From CBDBND01 sp965262665 (lineage in GTDB: Bacteria > Pseudomonadota > Alphaproteobacteria > Rhodospirillales > Rhodospirillaceae), in NCBI GenBank assembly GCA_965262665.1, contig CBDHFR010000004.1, positions 1,860,001-1,924,000 on the forward strand: 64,000 nt of DNA, given 5' to 3'. Under the pieces are notes generated by a model that ran no database searches, had not been told where the DNA came from, and was given only the letters and a program-made list of their open reading frames with translations. This document shows, in pieces, positions 37,023 through 47,105 of the stretch (positions are counted from its first letter, which is position 1; every line of letters starts with the position of its first letter). A program made the position numbers and the translations under genes.

Positions 37023-37482
37023 GGGGCCCTCCTCTGAGCGACAGGCCATAGTATCTCACCAAATGATAAGACGGTACCCGTGTGAAACGTTGTTAGGAGT
37101 TGCTCCGCAGACGCATGGAATCATAGAGACGCACCAACACTCGATCAGGCACACCAAGATGAAAAAGGCCGTGCAGCAACACCCATTGAAACACGATGGC
37201 CCATTTCCACCGGCTCTGAAAGCGGCGGGATGAGGTCACCAGCGGCGGGTCCTGGATGTACAATGTTGGTCCTGTTGCTTCGAGCTTGCGGACGAAAGCG
37301 TAGTCTTCCATCAAGGCCAAGGGCGTATGCCACCGAGTTGCTCATAGGCAGACCGGCGCACGAAAATGCCGGAATCGCCGTAATAGAATCCCCGTGCCCG
37401 GATACGCTCGTAGAAGCCATCGAGCCAACGGCTGAAATCATCGTCGCCGTCGAACAACAGCCTGAAGTTCCCGCCCGGTGGA

Positions 37483-38200
37483 GGCCCGGCACCGTTCGCC
37501 TTTGCGCGACCATCCCCGCAGCCGCGCCATCTTCATCGACGCGCCGGTCTCGTCGATGAAGATCAGCCGTTCCGGAGCGAGCCCTGCCTGGCCTTCGAAC
37601 CAGAGCCGGCGCCGCGCGAGCACGTCCGGGCGCCGCTGCTCCGCTGCATGGCCGGTCTTTTTTGTGCGTCACGTATCACAAGATGAGCGCCAAGCACTTA
37701 CAGCGGTACGTCAACGAGTTCTCAGGCCGCCACAACGTGCGCGGACTGGATACCGCCGACCAAATGAACCGCGTTGCCCACGGCCCGCGCTTGGCGAAGA
37801 AGTGCCAGACCGTCGACGGGCACACCCGAACCCCGTGCGACGCCGCCAGCTTCTCGCCAATCTCGGCCAGCGTCATAGCCTTGGTCTGCGCCACCAGAGC
37901 CAGGATAAAGGCCTCATGCGCATCCAGCTTCGAGCCCGGCGGTTGGCCCTGGCGGTCGGGCTCGATCGAGCCCGTCTCGCGCCAGCGCCGGCGCCAGTGG
38001 ATCGCCGTCGCTGGCGCGACACGAAAACGCGCCGCGGCCCCCCGTGCAGACAGACGCCCCGTGATCGCCTCGACGACCCGCCGGCGAAGATCATTCCCGT
38101 AACAATGCCCCATGTCTGACACCAAATCGCCTCGGGATACAGAATCATGGAGTGGGACGCTTGGGAATCCCCTTCGATTCACAATTCAGTCAAACCGCTC
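37483..38200 (-). mobile_element. IS630-A copy 2, truncated, with inserted filler
   Basis: Its right end (38200, TA flank) and about 600 bp match IS630-A copy 1. The catalytic C-terminal half is absent: homology begins at GGCCCGGCACC (37483). A 111-bp foreign segment sits at 37672-37782. Located inside the glycosyltransferase gene. Confidence 0.83.
37672..37782 (+). pseudogene. IS1595-type transposase fragment inside IS630-A copy 2
   Basis: Exactly 111 bp absent from IS630-A copy 1 (which reads GTGCGTCA then GCCCGCGC without interruption). It encodes YHKMSAKHLQRYVNEFSGRH and continues NVRGLDTADQM, the C-terminal block of an IS1595 transposase; compare RYVQEFAARHNIRESNT in the intact one at 58534. 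No ends or target duplication, so it looks like a repair-inserted filler. Confidence 0.75.
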
Positions 38201-38519
38201 TAGATGTTCGAGCATAGCCGCCACAGCGCCGTCGGGAACACGGGTATCCGCATGGACAAACCACAGCACGTCGCCGGTGGCCACCGCGCCGCCAGCCCGG
38301 AGTTGCTGGCCGCGCCCGGCGGGTGTTTTGATGATTGTACTCTCAAAGGATTGCGCCGTGAGAACGGTGTCATCGCTGCTGCCACCGTTCACCACAATCA
38401 CCTCTTTGACGGCGGACTCGCTGCACACCACGCTCAGCACATGCGGTAGCCGATCCGCTTCGTTATAGACCGGAATAATGACGGAGATACTGGGACTGAT
38501 CATTACCACAGTGTACAGG

Positions 38520-39254
38520 CTACAGAGGCAATCCCATGTCTGAAAGCCGGCGGGCATGAGGCTGCCAAAATTGGTCTGCCAATGTGGTTCTCAAGCGCCG
38601 TGGACAAAGTGTTGGAGTGGCAAAGCGGCCCGCCAGAGTATCAAAAGTGGTTCGCCACAAATTTTCCAGCCACTGTGCAGTTTCGATTTTTTCATTCGGT
38701 GATAAGGCGCTGATACGCCCAGGTAGAACAGCTTTACCGTATGCCACGTGACGGGATTCATCGCGCACAATACGTTTGTGCAGTTCGCGGAGAATAGGAC
38801 AGGACAACCAGTTTTGAAAATTTTTCTGCACCATCAAGGCGTCGCCTTCAAGCACTTCATGGACGGCCACATCAATGGCAACCAGGGGGCCAGTCCATGC
38901 CTCCACTTGGTCAACAAACAGTTTAAAGCCGTCGAACTGCGGTGAAATATCGCCGAGTTTTCTTAGGTATAACCGGTAGGCTTTCACGTGCCGGACCTCA
39001 TCCTCCATCTGTGTCGCCAGAAAGTCAGGGCAAGTGTTCCCGTTGGTGCGGGAAAAAGCGGCCTGGGTTAAAGACAAACTCAGTTCCTCGCCGTACATCA
39101 ATTGGCTCATCAGCTCAGCATAGCGGGATGACTGCATCCACCATGGCCTTTTTACGGGTTGATCCCAATCGATCTCTATGGCCGGTGACCAGCGCCGATT
39201 TTTCGCCAGTACCGTCAAGTGCGACACGGTCGAATGAGTGTTGTGTCCGGTCAT
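38520..39254 (-). CDS. Ferritin-like di-iron protein (AurF/R2-like)
   Basis: 244 aa, all helical. Two ExxH motifs in a four-helix arrangement, MEDEVRHVKAYR (about residue 85) and RDESRHVAYGKA (about residue 165), with further Glu in GEELSLSL and VHEVLEGDAL, give the ligand set of a di-iron ferritin-like oxygenase. The closest pattern I can name is the AurF / long-chain di-iron oxygenase group. Probably oxidises an amine or acyl chain; substrate unknown. It ends 16 nt before the glycosyltransferase start, so these two were likely one operon. Confidence 0.72.
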   Translation of the reverse strand: MTGHNTHSTVSHLTVLAKNRRWSPAIEIDWDQPVKRPWWMQSSRYAELMSQLMYGEELSLSLTQAAFSRTNGNTCPDFLATQMEDEVRHVKAYRLYLRKLGDISPQFDGFKLFVDQVEAWTGPLVAIDVAVHEVLEGDALMVQKNFQNWLSCPILRELHKRIVRDESRHVAYGKAVLPGRISALSPNEKIETAQWLENLWRTTFDTLAGRFATPTLCPRRLRTTLADQFWQPHARRLSDMGLPL

Positions 39255-39439
39255 GACGTTTCTGCGTCCTCTCTCAGCAGCAAACGGTCCCTCCCACCTT
39301 GGATCAAAGGTGTGAACAGGAACGTAGGGTCACCTTATAGAGATGTCCAAAGACGGCAAATCACAGGTGCTCGACCCGACTCCGCCTTAACGAACGGTGA
39401 TCTTCGCTTTGAACCTTTTAGTACGGCGCGAGTAACAGA

Positions 39440-40351
39440 CTAATACGGCGCGATCGATATGGGGTTGTTATGAAACCGGTCAATCACACCCCGCTCGAAG
39501 GTCTGCGGATCATCAAGAATACGTTGCCGTATACGTTCCGACCCCGCGGCGAACACATCCGTATCACCACGGGCCATTTTGTCGATCACCTCACGGGCAT
39601 GTTCTTCCGGCGTCACCCCGCCCGAATACCCAGAGGGCGACGCGCGGGTCTGCACCCCGCCGGTGAAGATGCTCGACACCAGAATGGGATCGGGATCCAG
39701 CTCCGCCCGCAAACCGGCGGTCATAACTGCCGCTGCCGCCTTGGAGATGCTGTAACTGGAGAACTCGGGCAAGCAGTACCAGGCGCCGACAGACAGGACG
39801 TTGGCGATGGCGCCACCGCCGTTGGCAAGAATGATAGGAACGAACAGCCGCGCCAGTTCCGCCGGCGACCAGCAATTGGTCTGCATGACGAACTTACAAT
39901 CATCCAGCGACGACGCCGAAAGGATACGCCGCTCCCCTTCTGTGAAACTGCCAGGTGAGGCAGCGTTGTTGATCAGCCAATTAACGTCCGTTGCCGCTTC
40001 TACAGCGGCCTGGCGCTGGTCTTCGTTGTTGACGTCAAGCACCAGAGTCTCCACTCGGTCCGGGTCCAATGCCTTCACCGGCGGCAGGTTGTCCGGGTTG
40101 CGGCCGGTGGCGTAGACCCGCTTGGCGCCGCGCTCCAAAAACACTTTGACGAACCCGAGCCCCACGCCCCGGTTGGCGCCGGTGATGAGCACGGTGGCGC
40201 CTTCAGCACTGGCTGTCTTGCCGCCGACACCCCCCGCACCGGACTCCGGTGTGGGCATGATCGGCTGGGCACTTACTTTCTTTGCGGCCGCCGGAGAGAT
40301 CGCGGCGCCTGCTACTGCGACCGCGCCGCCGAGAACGGTTCGTCTTTTCAT
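39440..40351 (-). CDS. Tat-exported short-chain dehydrogenase/reductase
   Basis: 303 aa. A twin-arginine leader (KRRTVLGGAVAVAGAAISPAAAK) and a Pro/Gly-rich linker precede a classical SDR: VLITGANRGVGLGFVKVFL (TGxxxGxG), VYATGRNPDNL, LINNAASPG, then catalytic Ser in NVLSVGAW and YSISK (YxxxK). All active-site residues are present, so it should be active with NAD(P). Tat export of a folded, cofactor-loaded SDR is plausible, as with glucose-fructose oxidoreductase. Single gene; flanking spaces hold no other gene. Confidence 0.86.
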   Translation of the reverse strand: MKRRTVLGGAVAVAGAAISPAAAKKVSAQPIMPTPESGAGGVGGKTASAEGATVLITGANRGVGLGFVKVFLERGAKRVYATGRNPDNLPPVKALDPDRVETLVLDVNNEDQRQAAVEAATDVNWLINNAASPGSFTEGERRILSASSLDDCKFVMQTNCWSPAELARLFVPIILANGGGAIANVLSVGAWYCLPEFSSYSISKAAAAVMTAGLRAELDPDPILVSSIFTGGVQTRASPSGYSGGVTPEEHAREVIDKMARGDTDVFAAGSERIRQRILDDPQTFERGVIDRFHNNPISIAPY

Positions 40352-40492
40352 GGTGGTCCCTCCGAAATGCGGTGCTGACTACAACTATATCGGATGGTTG
40401 GGGTGAGACCCAGTGGCAGCATATCCAAGCGCTGAGCACTGTTTTAATTTGGAAAGCACTTGCCAAATACCAGAGTTGAATAGATAGATGAC

Positions 40493-40938
40493 CGAATGAA
40501 CCTGTCAGGAATTTTGTGTTTATGAGCGCTAGGATGTCCAAAGGAGGACAATATGGCGAGCAGGCACAAACCGGTGGTTCCAGACGAGCTACTGGATCGA
40601 CTATTGGGCGGATCGGACGCGCTTGAGGCATTTCAAAGCGGCGATCTGGTCCAGGATCTGAAGAAGGCACTGGCGGAACGCATCCTCAATGCCGAGCTGG
40701 ATCAGCATCTCGACGATGAAGACGAGCAGTCCAGCGGCAACCACCGCAACGGCCATAGTCGTAAGAGGGTGCTCACCGACGATGGCCGGATGGAGTTGTC
40801 GATTCCCCGGGATCGGCAAGGTCGATTCGATCCAAAGCTTGTCGAGAAGCACTGCCGGCGCTTGCCGGGGTTCGACGACAAGGTGATCTTGATGTATGCC
40901 CGCGGCAAGTCGGCCCGCGAGATCCAGGGTCGCTTAGG
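40493..40938 (+). mobile_element. IS256-family fragment
   Basis: Outer end near 40493 (GGAATTTTGTGTTTATGAG resembles IS256 inverted ends), AAAGGAGG ribosome site, then MASRHKPVVPDELLDRLLGG and LNAELDQHLDDED, SGNHRNGHSRKRV, IPRDRQGRFDPKL. After MYARGKSAREIQGRL the reading continues in frame into a TonB receptor tail, so the transposase is truncated and fused. Confidence 0.82.
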
Positions 40939-41107
40939 ATTTGAGACGGACAAATGGTCTTTCATTGGCTACGCCGAAAACCTGGCTGGCGATGACACCA
41001 TCAGAAGCGCCCAGGAAAACTTTGGCCTATTCACCTTCGGGACCGCCATCCAGCAATTCGCGCCGGATGACACCCAATGGGGTGTGCGCATGGGCATCAA
41101 CTTCTAG
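40939..41107 (+). pseudogene. TonB-dependent receptor, C-terminal tail only
   Basis: Fifty-five residues: KWSFIGYAENLAGDDTIRSA, FGTAIQQFAPDDTQWGVR and a terminal GINF, the last beta-strands and C-terminal Phe of an outer-membrane barrel. The rest has been removed by the IS256 fragment. It is followed by a terminator almost identical to that of the intact receptor downstream, so the two were tandem paralogues. Confidence 0.7.
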
Positions 41108-41130
41108 ATTTAGTCTCATATAGATTAAGG

Positions 41131-41163
41131 AAACCCCTCTCACTCATGTGAGAGGGGTTTTTT
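41131..41163 (+). terminator. Rho-independent terminator of the truncated receptor gene
   Basis: Perfect 13-bp stem AAACCCCTCTCAC / GTGAGAGGGGTTT, loop TCAT, then a T-run. Confidence 0.93.
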
Positions 41164-41407
41164 ATTTGGGAGCAGTTGAGCTCGTATGAATTTATGTACT
41201 GGAGTCATACACCGGATGCATGAACCGTTGTCTAATTGTCACAGCGGTATCAATAACGCCCGGGGGTTCACCGCCAAATGGTCACAGGACGAAAGCTTAT
41301 CTCTATTCTGGACGGCGGCTGTGGCGTAGCAGGTCTCAACGGGGCTGAGTGCCGCTCAGATTGGGTTGTCCGGCGCGGCAACCGCCATTCGTATAGGGGA
41401 GAAAACC

Positions 41408-43852
41408 ATGACATCACGCCGTTATCGGTATTTGTTGCTAGCCAGTGTCACAATGCAATCCACCGCGAGCCTGATGGTGGCTCAAGATGTGGCCGCTCAG
41501 ACCATCGCGCTAGATGAAATTGTCGTCACCGCCCGTAAGCGTGAAGAGTCATTGCTTGAAATTCCGGTGTCGGTTTCCGCGTTTTCGCAAGATCAACTCG
41601 ATGCCATGGGCGCTAGCTCGCTCGAAGCTCTGTCAAAAGTTACACCAGGCTTCGTTTTAGAAAATGTTGGCCCTGGTGGATCTGGTGGGCGTCAAAACCC
41701 GGCCATTCGGTTCCGCGGTCTTGCGGTTCAGCAGCCGAGCCCAGCCTCCCGCGCCGGCGCGGTGTTCTGGGATGGTGGTTATATCTCCGACGGTGCCGGC
41801 ATTCTGCCCCTCTTTGATCTAGAACGCGTCGAGGTCATTAAGGGACCGCAGAACGCTTTCTTTGGCCGCAATACGTTCGCCGGCGCGGTGAATTACATTC
41901 CAGCGGAACCTGGTGACGAATTATCCGGCAAGGGTTCGGTTTCCATCTCTCCGTCACGGCAGACCAGCTATAACGCGTCAGCGGCGGTCGGTGGCCCGAT
42001 CACTGACAACGTCGGACTTCGCGTTGCCGCAACCCATAGCCGTGTAGGCGCTGATTTTGAGTATTTGAACGGTGATCCGGCCGGCGAAGAAAACACCACG
42101 GCCGTATCATTAGTATCTACATTCCAAGCCAATGAAGACTTCAGTCTCAAGGCGTCGGGCTTTTTTGTCCGCTCCGATGACACACGGGCGCAACAGTCCC
42201 AACATGCGCCTGTTCTGGCTGGAACCTGTAATCTGACGTACTCGGGTGAAATCCGGAATGTTGCCGACGGGACCAGCGGCGGCACGTTCACGACCGATTT
42301 GTCACAGTCTCTCCGGAACACCTTCTGCGGTAGCATCCCTGATTGGGATGACGTTCCGCCAAACCTGTCTGACGTCGGTAAAATTACGTCCAGCACGCCT
42401 TTGTTCCTATTTTCAAACCCGTTTTCCTTCTTCCAGACTTTGCCTCCGGAGTTGGAAGGCAAGGGTATTCCCAAAGCACCCGACGGTTTGGGTACGGAAT
42501 ACAAACTATGGCGGGTTGACCTGTCGGCAGATTACGATCTCGACAACGGCGCAACAATCAGCGCCCAGTTCGCCCTCGGTGAGTCAACCCACCATGTTGT
42601 TTTCGACAATAACTTCGGCACCCCGTCACCTATCTTTGGCGGCGGTCCATGGCTCGCTGGTTTGGCGACTGCCGTACGCGATACCTACGCGGAAGCGCGC
42701 TATGTATCCAGCGGTGAAGAACGTCTGCGTTATATGATTGGCGTGAGCTACTACAAGCAGGGCAATGACTCTGTTGCTAAGGCCGCCTTTGGGCCGACTT
42801 ACAACATCACCCTTACGCATGGTGACAACATTGGGGTCTTCGGTTCTATCGATTACGACCTAACCGACGAACTTACGCTTTCCTTGGAAGGCCGCTGGAA
42901 CGAGGATACCCAGGTCACAGATTATGACGGTATCTCAATCGCCAATGGCGTGGATCCCGATCCGACGATCGACGCTGAGCAAAAGTATGACAAGTTCATG
43001 CCGCGTGTGATTTTGTCCTACCAGCCCCAGGACGACCTCAATTTCTACGGCAGTTGGTCGAAAAGCTTTCTCCAGGGCATCGGAACCAATGCAACCGACT
43101 ATTCCGAAGTTACGGGTGTTCCTCTGACGAATTTCCTTGGTGATTTCACGCCTACGCAATCTCTGTCGGCCTTCGAAATTGGTGTTAAGCAACTCGTGGG
43201 TGGCTGGTTTAATTACTCCATCGCGGCTTATCACATGGACTGGAACAACCAGACCTTCTTTGAACTGAGCCCGGCTCCGTTCTTTACGCCCGCCAACCTC
43301 TCCGGTGACGCGAAGATCAAAGGTTTGGACATCGAGGTTGATGCCGCTGTGACCGATTGGTTTAGGCTCACGGGTGGCGTGTCCTATAACGACGTTGAGT
43401 TCAAAGACTTTGCCGGAACTGGTTCTGTCGCCACAGCTGTTTTGACCAACCCGGGCGTCACTTCTCTCGGTCAGCAGATTTCGGCTGTTGGTAATCGCCC
43501 ACGGTATACGCCCAACTGGACCGGAAGTATTTCGACGACCTTCCAACTCAATGAGTTGAGTGGAATGGAGAATGCCCTGTGGCTCCGCATTGACGGCATT
43601 TACCAAGGCAATTTCTTCGTCGACAACTTTGAGTACAACAAGGTTGCCAGTTACTGGAAGTTCAATGCCCGCATTCATGCTGAGATCAGCGACAACTTCG
43701 CTGTTGAGCTCTATGGCACGAACTTGACCGATGATTTAAGTCACAACACTGCGGTTGGCACGACCAGCATCTTCGGTTCTCTGAACCGTAAGAATTTCGC
43801 GACGCTGCCGCGGAAACGGGAATTTGGACTTAAATTCCTCTCCAACTTCTAA
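41408..43852 (+). CDS. TonB-dependent outer-membrane receptor
   Basis: About 814 aa. Start ATG 41408 behind GGGGAG. Leader TSRRYRYLLLASVTMQSTAS... VAAQ, then a TonB box and plug start (LDEIVVTARKREESLLEIP), plug domain to about residue 150 (FGRNTFAGAVNYIPAEP), and a 22-strand-type barrel ending in the classical KREFGLKFLSNF. It imports a scarce ligand using the proton motive force through TonB. The carried class (LLEIPVSVSAFS start) is common in marine bacteria and often handles plant- or host-derived small molecules rather than iron. Intact, with its own terminator. Confidence 0.93.
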   Translation: MTSRRYRYLLLASVTMQSTASLMVAQDVAAQTIALDEIVVTARKREESLLEIPVSVSAFSQDQLDAMGASSLEALSKVTPGFVLENVGPGGSGGRQNPAIRFRGLAVQQPSPASRAGAVFWDGGYISDGAGILPLFDLERVEVIKGPQNAFFGRNTFAGAVNYIPAEPGDELSGKGSVSISPSRQTSYNASAAVGGPITDNVGLRVAATHSRVGADFEYLNGDPAGEENTTAVSLVSTFQANEDFSLKASGFFVRSDDTRAQQSQHAPVLAGTCNLTYSGEIRNVADGTSGGTFTTDLSQSLRNTFCGSIPDWDDVPPNLSDVGKITSSTPLFLFSNPFSFFQTLPPELEGKGIPKAPDGLGTEYKLWRVDLSADYDLDNGATISAQFALGESTHHVVFDNNFGTPSPIFGGGPWLAGLATAVRDTYAEARYVSSGEERLRYMIGVSYYKQGNDSVAKAAFGPTYNITLTHGDNIGVFGSIDYDLTDELTLSLEGRWNEDTQVTDYDGISIANGVDPDPTIDAEQKYDKFMPRVILSYQPQDDLNFYGSWSKSFLQGIGTNATDYSEVTGVPLTNFLGDFTPTQSLSAFEIGVKQLVGGWFNYSIAAYHMDWNNQTFFELSPAPFFTPANLSGDAKIKGLDIEVDAAVTDWFRLTGGVSYNDVEFKDFAGTGSVATAVLTNPGVTSLGQQISAVGNRPRYTPNWTGSISTTFQLNELSGMENALWLRIDGIYQGNFFVDNFEYNKVASYWKFNARIHAEISDNFAVELYGTNLTDDLSHNTAVGTTSIFGSLNRKNFATLPRKREFGLKFLSNF

Positions 43853-43874
43853 TCTGATCCACAGCTTACCGACT

Positions 43875-43908
43875 AACCCCTCTCACCTTGTGAGAGGGGT
43901 TTTTCTTT
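43875..43908 (+). terminator. Rho-independent terminator of the TonB receptor gene
   Basis: AACCCCTCTCAC / GTGAGAGGGGTT, loop CTT, then TTTTTCTTT. The stem matches that at 41131. Confidence 0.93.
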
Positions 43909-43957
43909 GCCCTCGCCGCAATAGGTCAGTCAAAATAGAGCGCTTAGGGGAGATCTA

Positions 43958-44352
43958 GAGCATTTCCGATTTATTCTGACGCATAGCCGTCAGCAACCAA
44001 GAAGTTCCTGCAGTGCTCGTGATTGAAGAGGCCGCAGACGTTACCGGCGGCTTTCCACAGATCATCGATGGTGCGGGGTTTTAAGCGCTTCATGTGAGCT
44101 TTGAACTTTGAAAATGCGAACTCGATCGGGTTGAAGTCCGGCGCATAGGGTGACATACCGCACCGTCGAGCTTGCGCTCACCTCAAAAAGGGCTGCCGCC
44201 TGACGGCGCGACATGCCCGACGCCACTTTCCTCACCAAACGAATACGCAGGTCTTCCGATACAGCCACGATGCCCCCGCCAAAGCGGCTATCGAATCAGT
44301 CCGCCAAGACCATGACAACAAAATTTTGATTCATTCAACCTCGGAAACGCTC
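43958..44352 (-). mobile_element. IS630-B deletion derivative (MITE-like, 395 bp)
   Basis: Both IS630-B ends are present (GAGCATTTCCGATTTATTC; GAGCGTTTCCGAGGTTGAATG on the complement) with TA at each side. Inside, the transposase start (MAVSEDLRIRLVRKVASGMS) and its last 60 residues are joined by an internal deletion. It cannot code for a transposase but could be moved by one. It cuts the gene that follows. Confidence 0.85.
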
Positions 44353-44354
44353 TA

Positions 44355-44567
44355 GATGGCGATGATGTGGACACGGCGAGCCTAGTCGGACGCACCGTCG
44401 CCGATGTGGAACGGGATTTGATCATCGACACCCTCAAACACACCATCGGCAACCGCATCCATGCGGCCAAGATATTGGGCATCTCCATCCGCACCCTGCG
44501 CAACAAACTCAATACCTATGTGGATCAGGGCGTGGCTGTCCCCTCGCCCGGTGAAGGCCAAGTCTAA
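44355..44567 (+). pseudogene. NtrC/FlbD-type activator, C-terminal Fis domain only
   Basis: Open reading after the IS630-B end: LVGRTVADVERDLIIDTL, KHTIGNRIHAAKILGI, SIRTLRNKLNTYVDQG. This is the DNA-binding tail of a sigma-54 activator of the FlbD type, which controls flagellar genes in alphaproteobacteria. Receiver and AAA+ domains are gone. No start codon of its own is apparent. Confidence 0.82.
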
Positions 44568-45494
44568 ATAAGTGCGGTTACTCCGCGACACTTCTTGGGC
44601 GACTCCCACCAGAAAAGTTGTGTACTCTTTGACCTCGCCAATAAAAGCAAGGTGAATAAGGAGACGCACCGTGGCCCGCCCCTGGATAGAATTTCTTTTT
44701 GCACAAAAATTGCCATGGTCCGCCGGTCTTTATGGCGGCGCTCGTGACGATGTGGAACACAAGGTCCTCAGCATCGACGAGTCAGCCGGCGATTCAAGCG
44801 TATTGATTCGCTATCCGGCAGGCTGGCAACGCACCGAACCGGAAGCACTCACCGCTGAAGAGGAATTGTACGTCCTCGACGGCTCCCTAGAGATCAATGG
44901 CCGGACCTATAAACGGGATTGTAATGCCTGCCTACCACCCGGATACGTACGCCAATCATCTCGGTCATCCAACGGCTGTGTGGCACTGACCTTTTTTGAT
45001 TCCGAACCAGGGCGATCGAACGACCTGTCGAATTCCTACGATCCCAAAGACTTGGTTGAGTTTATCGATACCTTTGACATGAAGTGGGATTCCACCACCG
45101 CTGACCCCGCGCTGGAATGGATGGGCAACCGGCGCAAAGTTTTGAAATGGGACCGGGAATACGACCAAAAACAGACGTTTCTCTTCACCACCCCGCCCCA
45201 CATCTACCCGGACAACTGGGCCTGTCCGACGCTGACCCATCCCTGCGTCGAAGAATCATTTATTTCGCGGCAATCAAGGTGACAGCAGCGCGACAAACAA
45301 GTTGAGAGTCCCGTGTGGAGAGGCAGAAGTGGCGGCCGTTAACGCAAAAAGGGCGTAGTCCGATTGTAGTTGAAGGCCGCCGGATAGAAATTTTGCCTGT
45401 CCTCTTTTGGCGATTGCGGCCGGTCGGTAATGGTCTCGCGATATTCTCGATAGAGGAGCGCGAGGGGCCCGGCCGCCATGTAACTGATCACCAG

Positions 45495-46973
45495 ATGAGG
45501 TCTTTCATGAAACACAGGAAAACCAGCGCCACTGAAGTAGCCGCCGCGAAGGCAGGTTTCAGTGCTGCCACCGGCTACAGGATCAAGCGGGATCCGACAC
45601 TTCCCTCGCAAAAGAAAGCCCCGCGGGGACGGCGGCGTCCAGACCCGCTGGCCGATATTTTTGACTCCGAGGTTGTGCCGATGCTGGAGAACAATGCCGG
45701 CGTTCGCCCGGTGGGCGTTCTCCAGGAACTGATGCGGCGCCATCCCGAACTGGACCCGGGTATCCGGCGCACCCTGGAACGGCGCATCCGTGACTGGCGC
45801 GCAAGATACGGCCCCGAGCGGGACGTGATATTCCGCCAGACACACGAGCCGGGCCGGATTGGCCTGTCGGACTTCACCTCCATGAACTCTCTTGGCGTCA
45901 CCATTGCCGGGCAACCGCTGGATCACATGCTGTACCACTTCCGGCTGCCCTGGTCGGGATTTGCTCATGCACAGGTCGTTCTTGGCGGCGAGAGCTTCAC
46001 GGCCCTGGCCGAGGGGCTGCAGGCCGCGCTCTGGTCCCTGGGCGGCGCGCCTGGCGAACACCGCACCGATAGCTTGTCCGCGGCCTGCCGGAACAGCTGC
46101 AAGGAAGACGTGGCGGACATGACCGGGCGCTATCGCTTGCTTTGCCGGCATTACGGGATGGATCCATCCCGCAACAACCGTGGCGTTGCCCATGAGAACG
46201 GTGCTATCGAAAGCCCGCACGGCCACCTCAAGCGTGAGCTCGCCGACGTGTTGGCAGGCACTGCGCGGGTCGGCGGATTTTGCCGATCATGGGGCCTACC
46301 GCGACTTCATCGCCGGGGTTGTCGGGCGCGGCAATGCGCGCCGCGCCAAACGCATCAAGGCCGAACTCGGCGCGCTCCAGGACCTGCCATCGATGCGGAC
46401 CACGGATTACGAGGAAACCAGCGTCCGCGTCACCTCGTCCAGTGGCTTCATCCTGAAACGGGTATTTTACACCGTGCCCTCCCGCCTGATCGGCCACCAG
46501 CTTGGGGTGCGCCTTTACGATGACCGTCTGGAACTGTTTGTCAGCGGCAGGTATCAACTGACCCTGCCGCGCAAGCGCCGGGGGCGTCGATGAAGGCCGT
46601 GCATGTGGTCAATTACCGTCACGTGATCCACGCCCTGAAGACGAAGCCGATGGCGCTTCTGAACCTGGTTTACCGCGATGAGCTGTTCCCGCGCGAAGCC
46701 TATCGCCGTTGCTTCGAGCTGGCGATCTCCCGGCTGGACAAGCGCGCGGCGTGCCGGCTGACGGTGAAGCTCCTGGCACTGGCTCATGAGGAGAATTGCG
46801 AGGCGGCACTGGCGACGGAGATCGACGACTGCCTCCGGGCTCGGCGGTTGCCGGATCTTGACCGCCTCAAGGCGCGGTTTGCACCGGATCGGGGCGGAAT
46901 GCCCAGGATCAGCGTGATCCCCGCGCGTCTTGCCGGTTACGGCGCGCTGCTCGGCATGGGCGGCGCATCATGA
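45495..46973 (+). pseudogene. istA: IS21-B IstA transposase, two frameshifts
   Basis: Start MRSFMKHRKTSATEVAA; LPSQKKAPRGRRRPDPLAD; rve core with GLSDFTSMNSLGVT, HRTDSLSAACRN and NGAIESPHGHLKREL (Asp, Asp, Glu). A slip near 46262 moves to GSADFADHGAYRDF, another near 46588 to AVHVVNYRHVIHAL and PMALLNLVYRDELF. The catalytic residues survive but not the frame. Confidence 0.85.
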
Positions 46974-47105
46974 CGAAGACACCGTGCCACGATCCTTGAG
47001 ATGAACGTCGAGAGCTACCGTCGCCGTGCCGCGATTGAAGAAAGCAAACGAAAACGCGGCCGGCCGGCGTCGAGAGCGACCACCAAGAACGCCACGTCCG
47101 ACTGA
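46970..47105 (+). pseudogene. istB: IS21-B istB remnant
   Basis: Starts ATGACGAAGACACC (MTKTP), overlapping the istA stop, but after about nine codons it jumps to the IstB tail LEMNVESYRRRAAIEESKRK. The ATPase domain is deleted, leaving 136 bp of an about 800-bp gene. Confidence 0.75.

Larger units (their letters stand above)
37093..38503 (-). pseudogene. TIGR04283-type family 2 glycosyltransferase, split by IS630
   Basis: N-terminal half from ATG 38503: SISVIIPVYNEADRLPHVL, EVIVVNGGSSDDT, AGRGQQLRAGGAVATGD, LWFVHADTRVP (DXD-like), to MLEHLE, where IS630-A starts. C-terminal part resumes at GGNFRLLFDGDDDFSR near 37480, YYGDSGIFVRRSAYEQLGG, a one-base slip near 37322, then LMEDYAFVRKLEATG to 37093. 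About ten residues in the middle are missing. This family is named for arsenosugar synthesis in some bacteria but also acts on other lipids and sugars. Confidence 0.82.

Noticed and set aside
37093..39254. Arsenosugar synthesis cluster (glycosyltransferase, ferritin-like protein, methyltransferase, arsI)
   Set aside because: The glycosyltransferase family name is suggestive, but no arsM/arsS genes are recognisable and arsI is 16 kb away.
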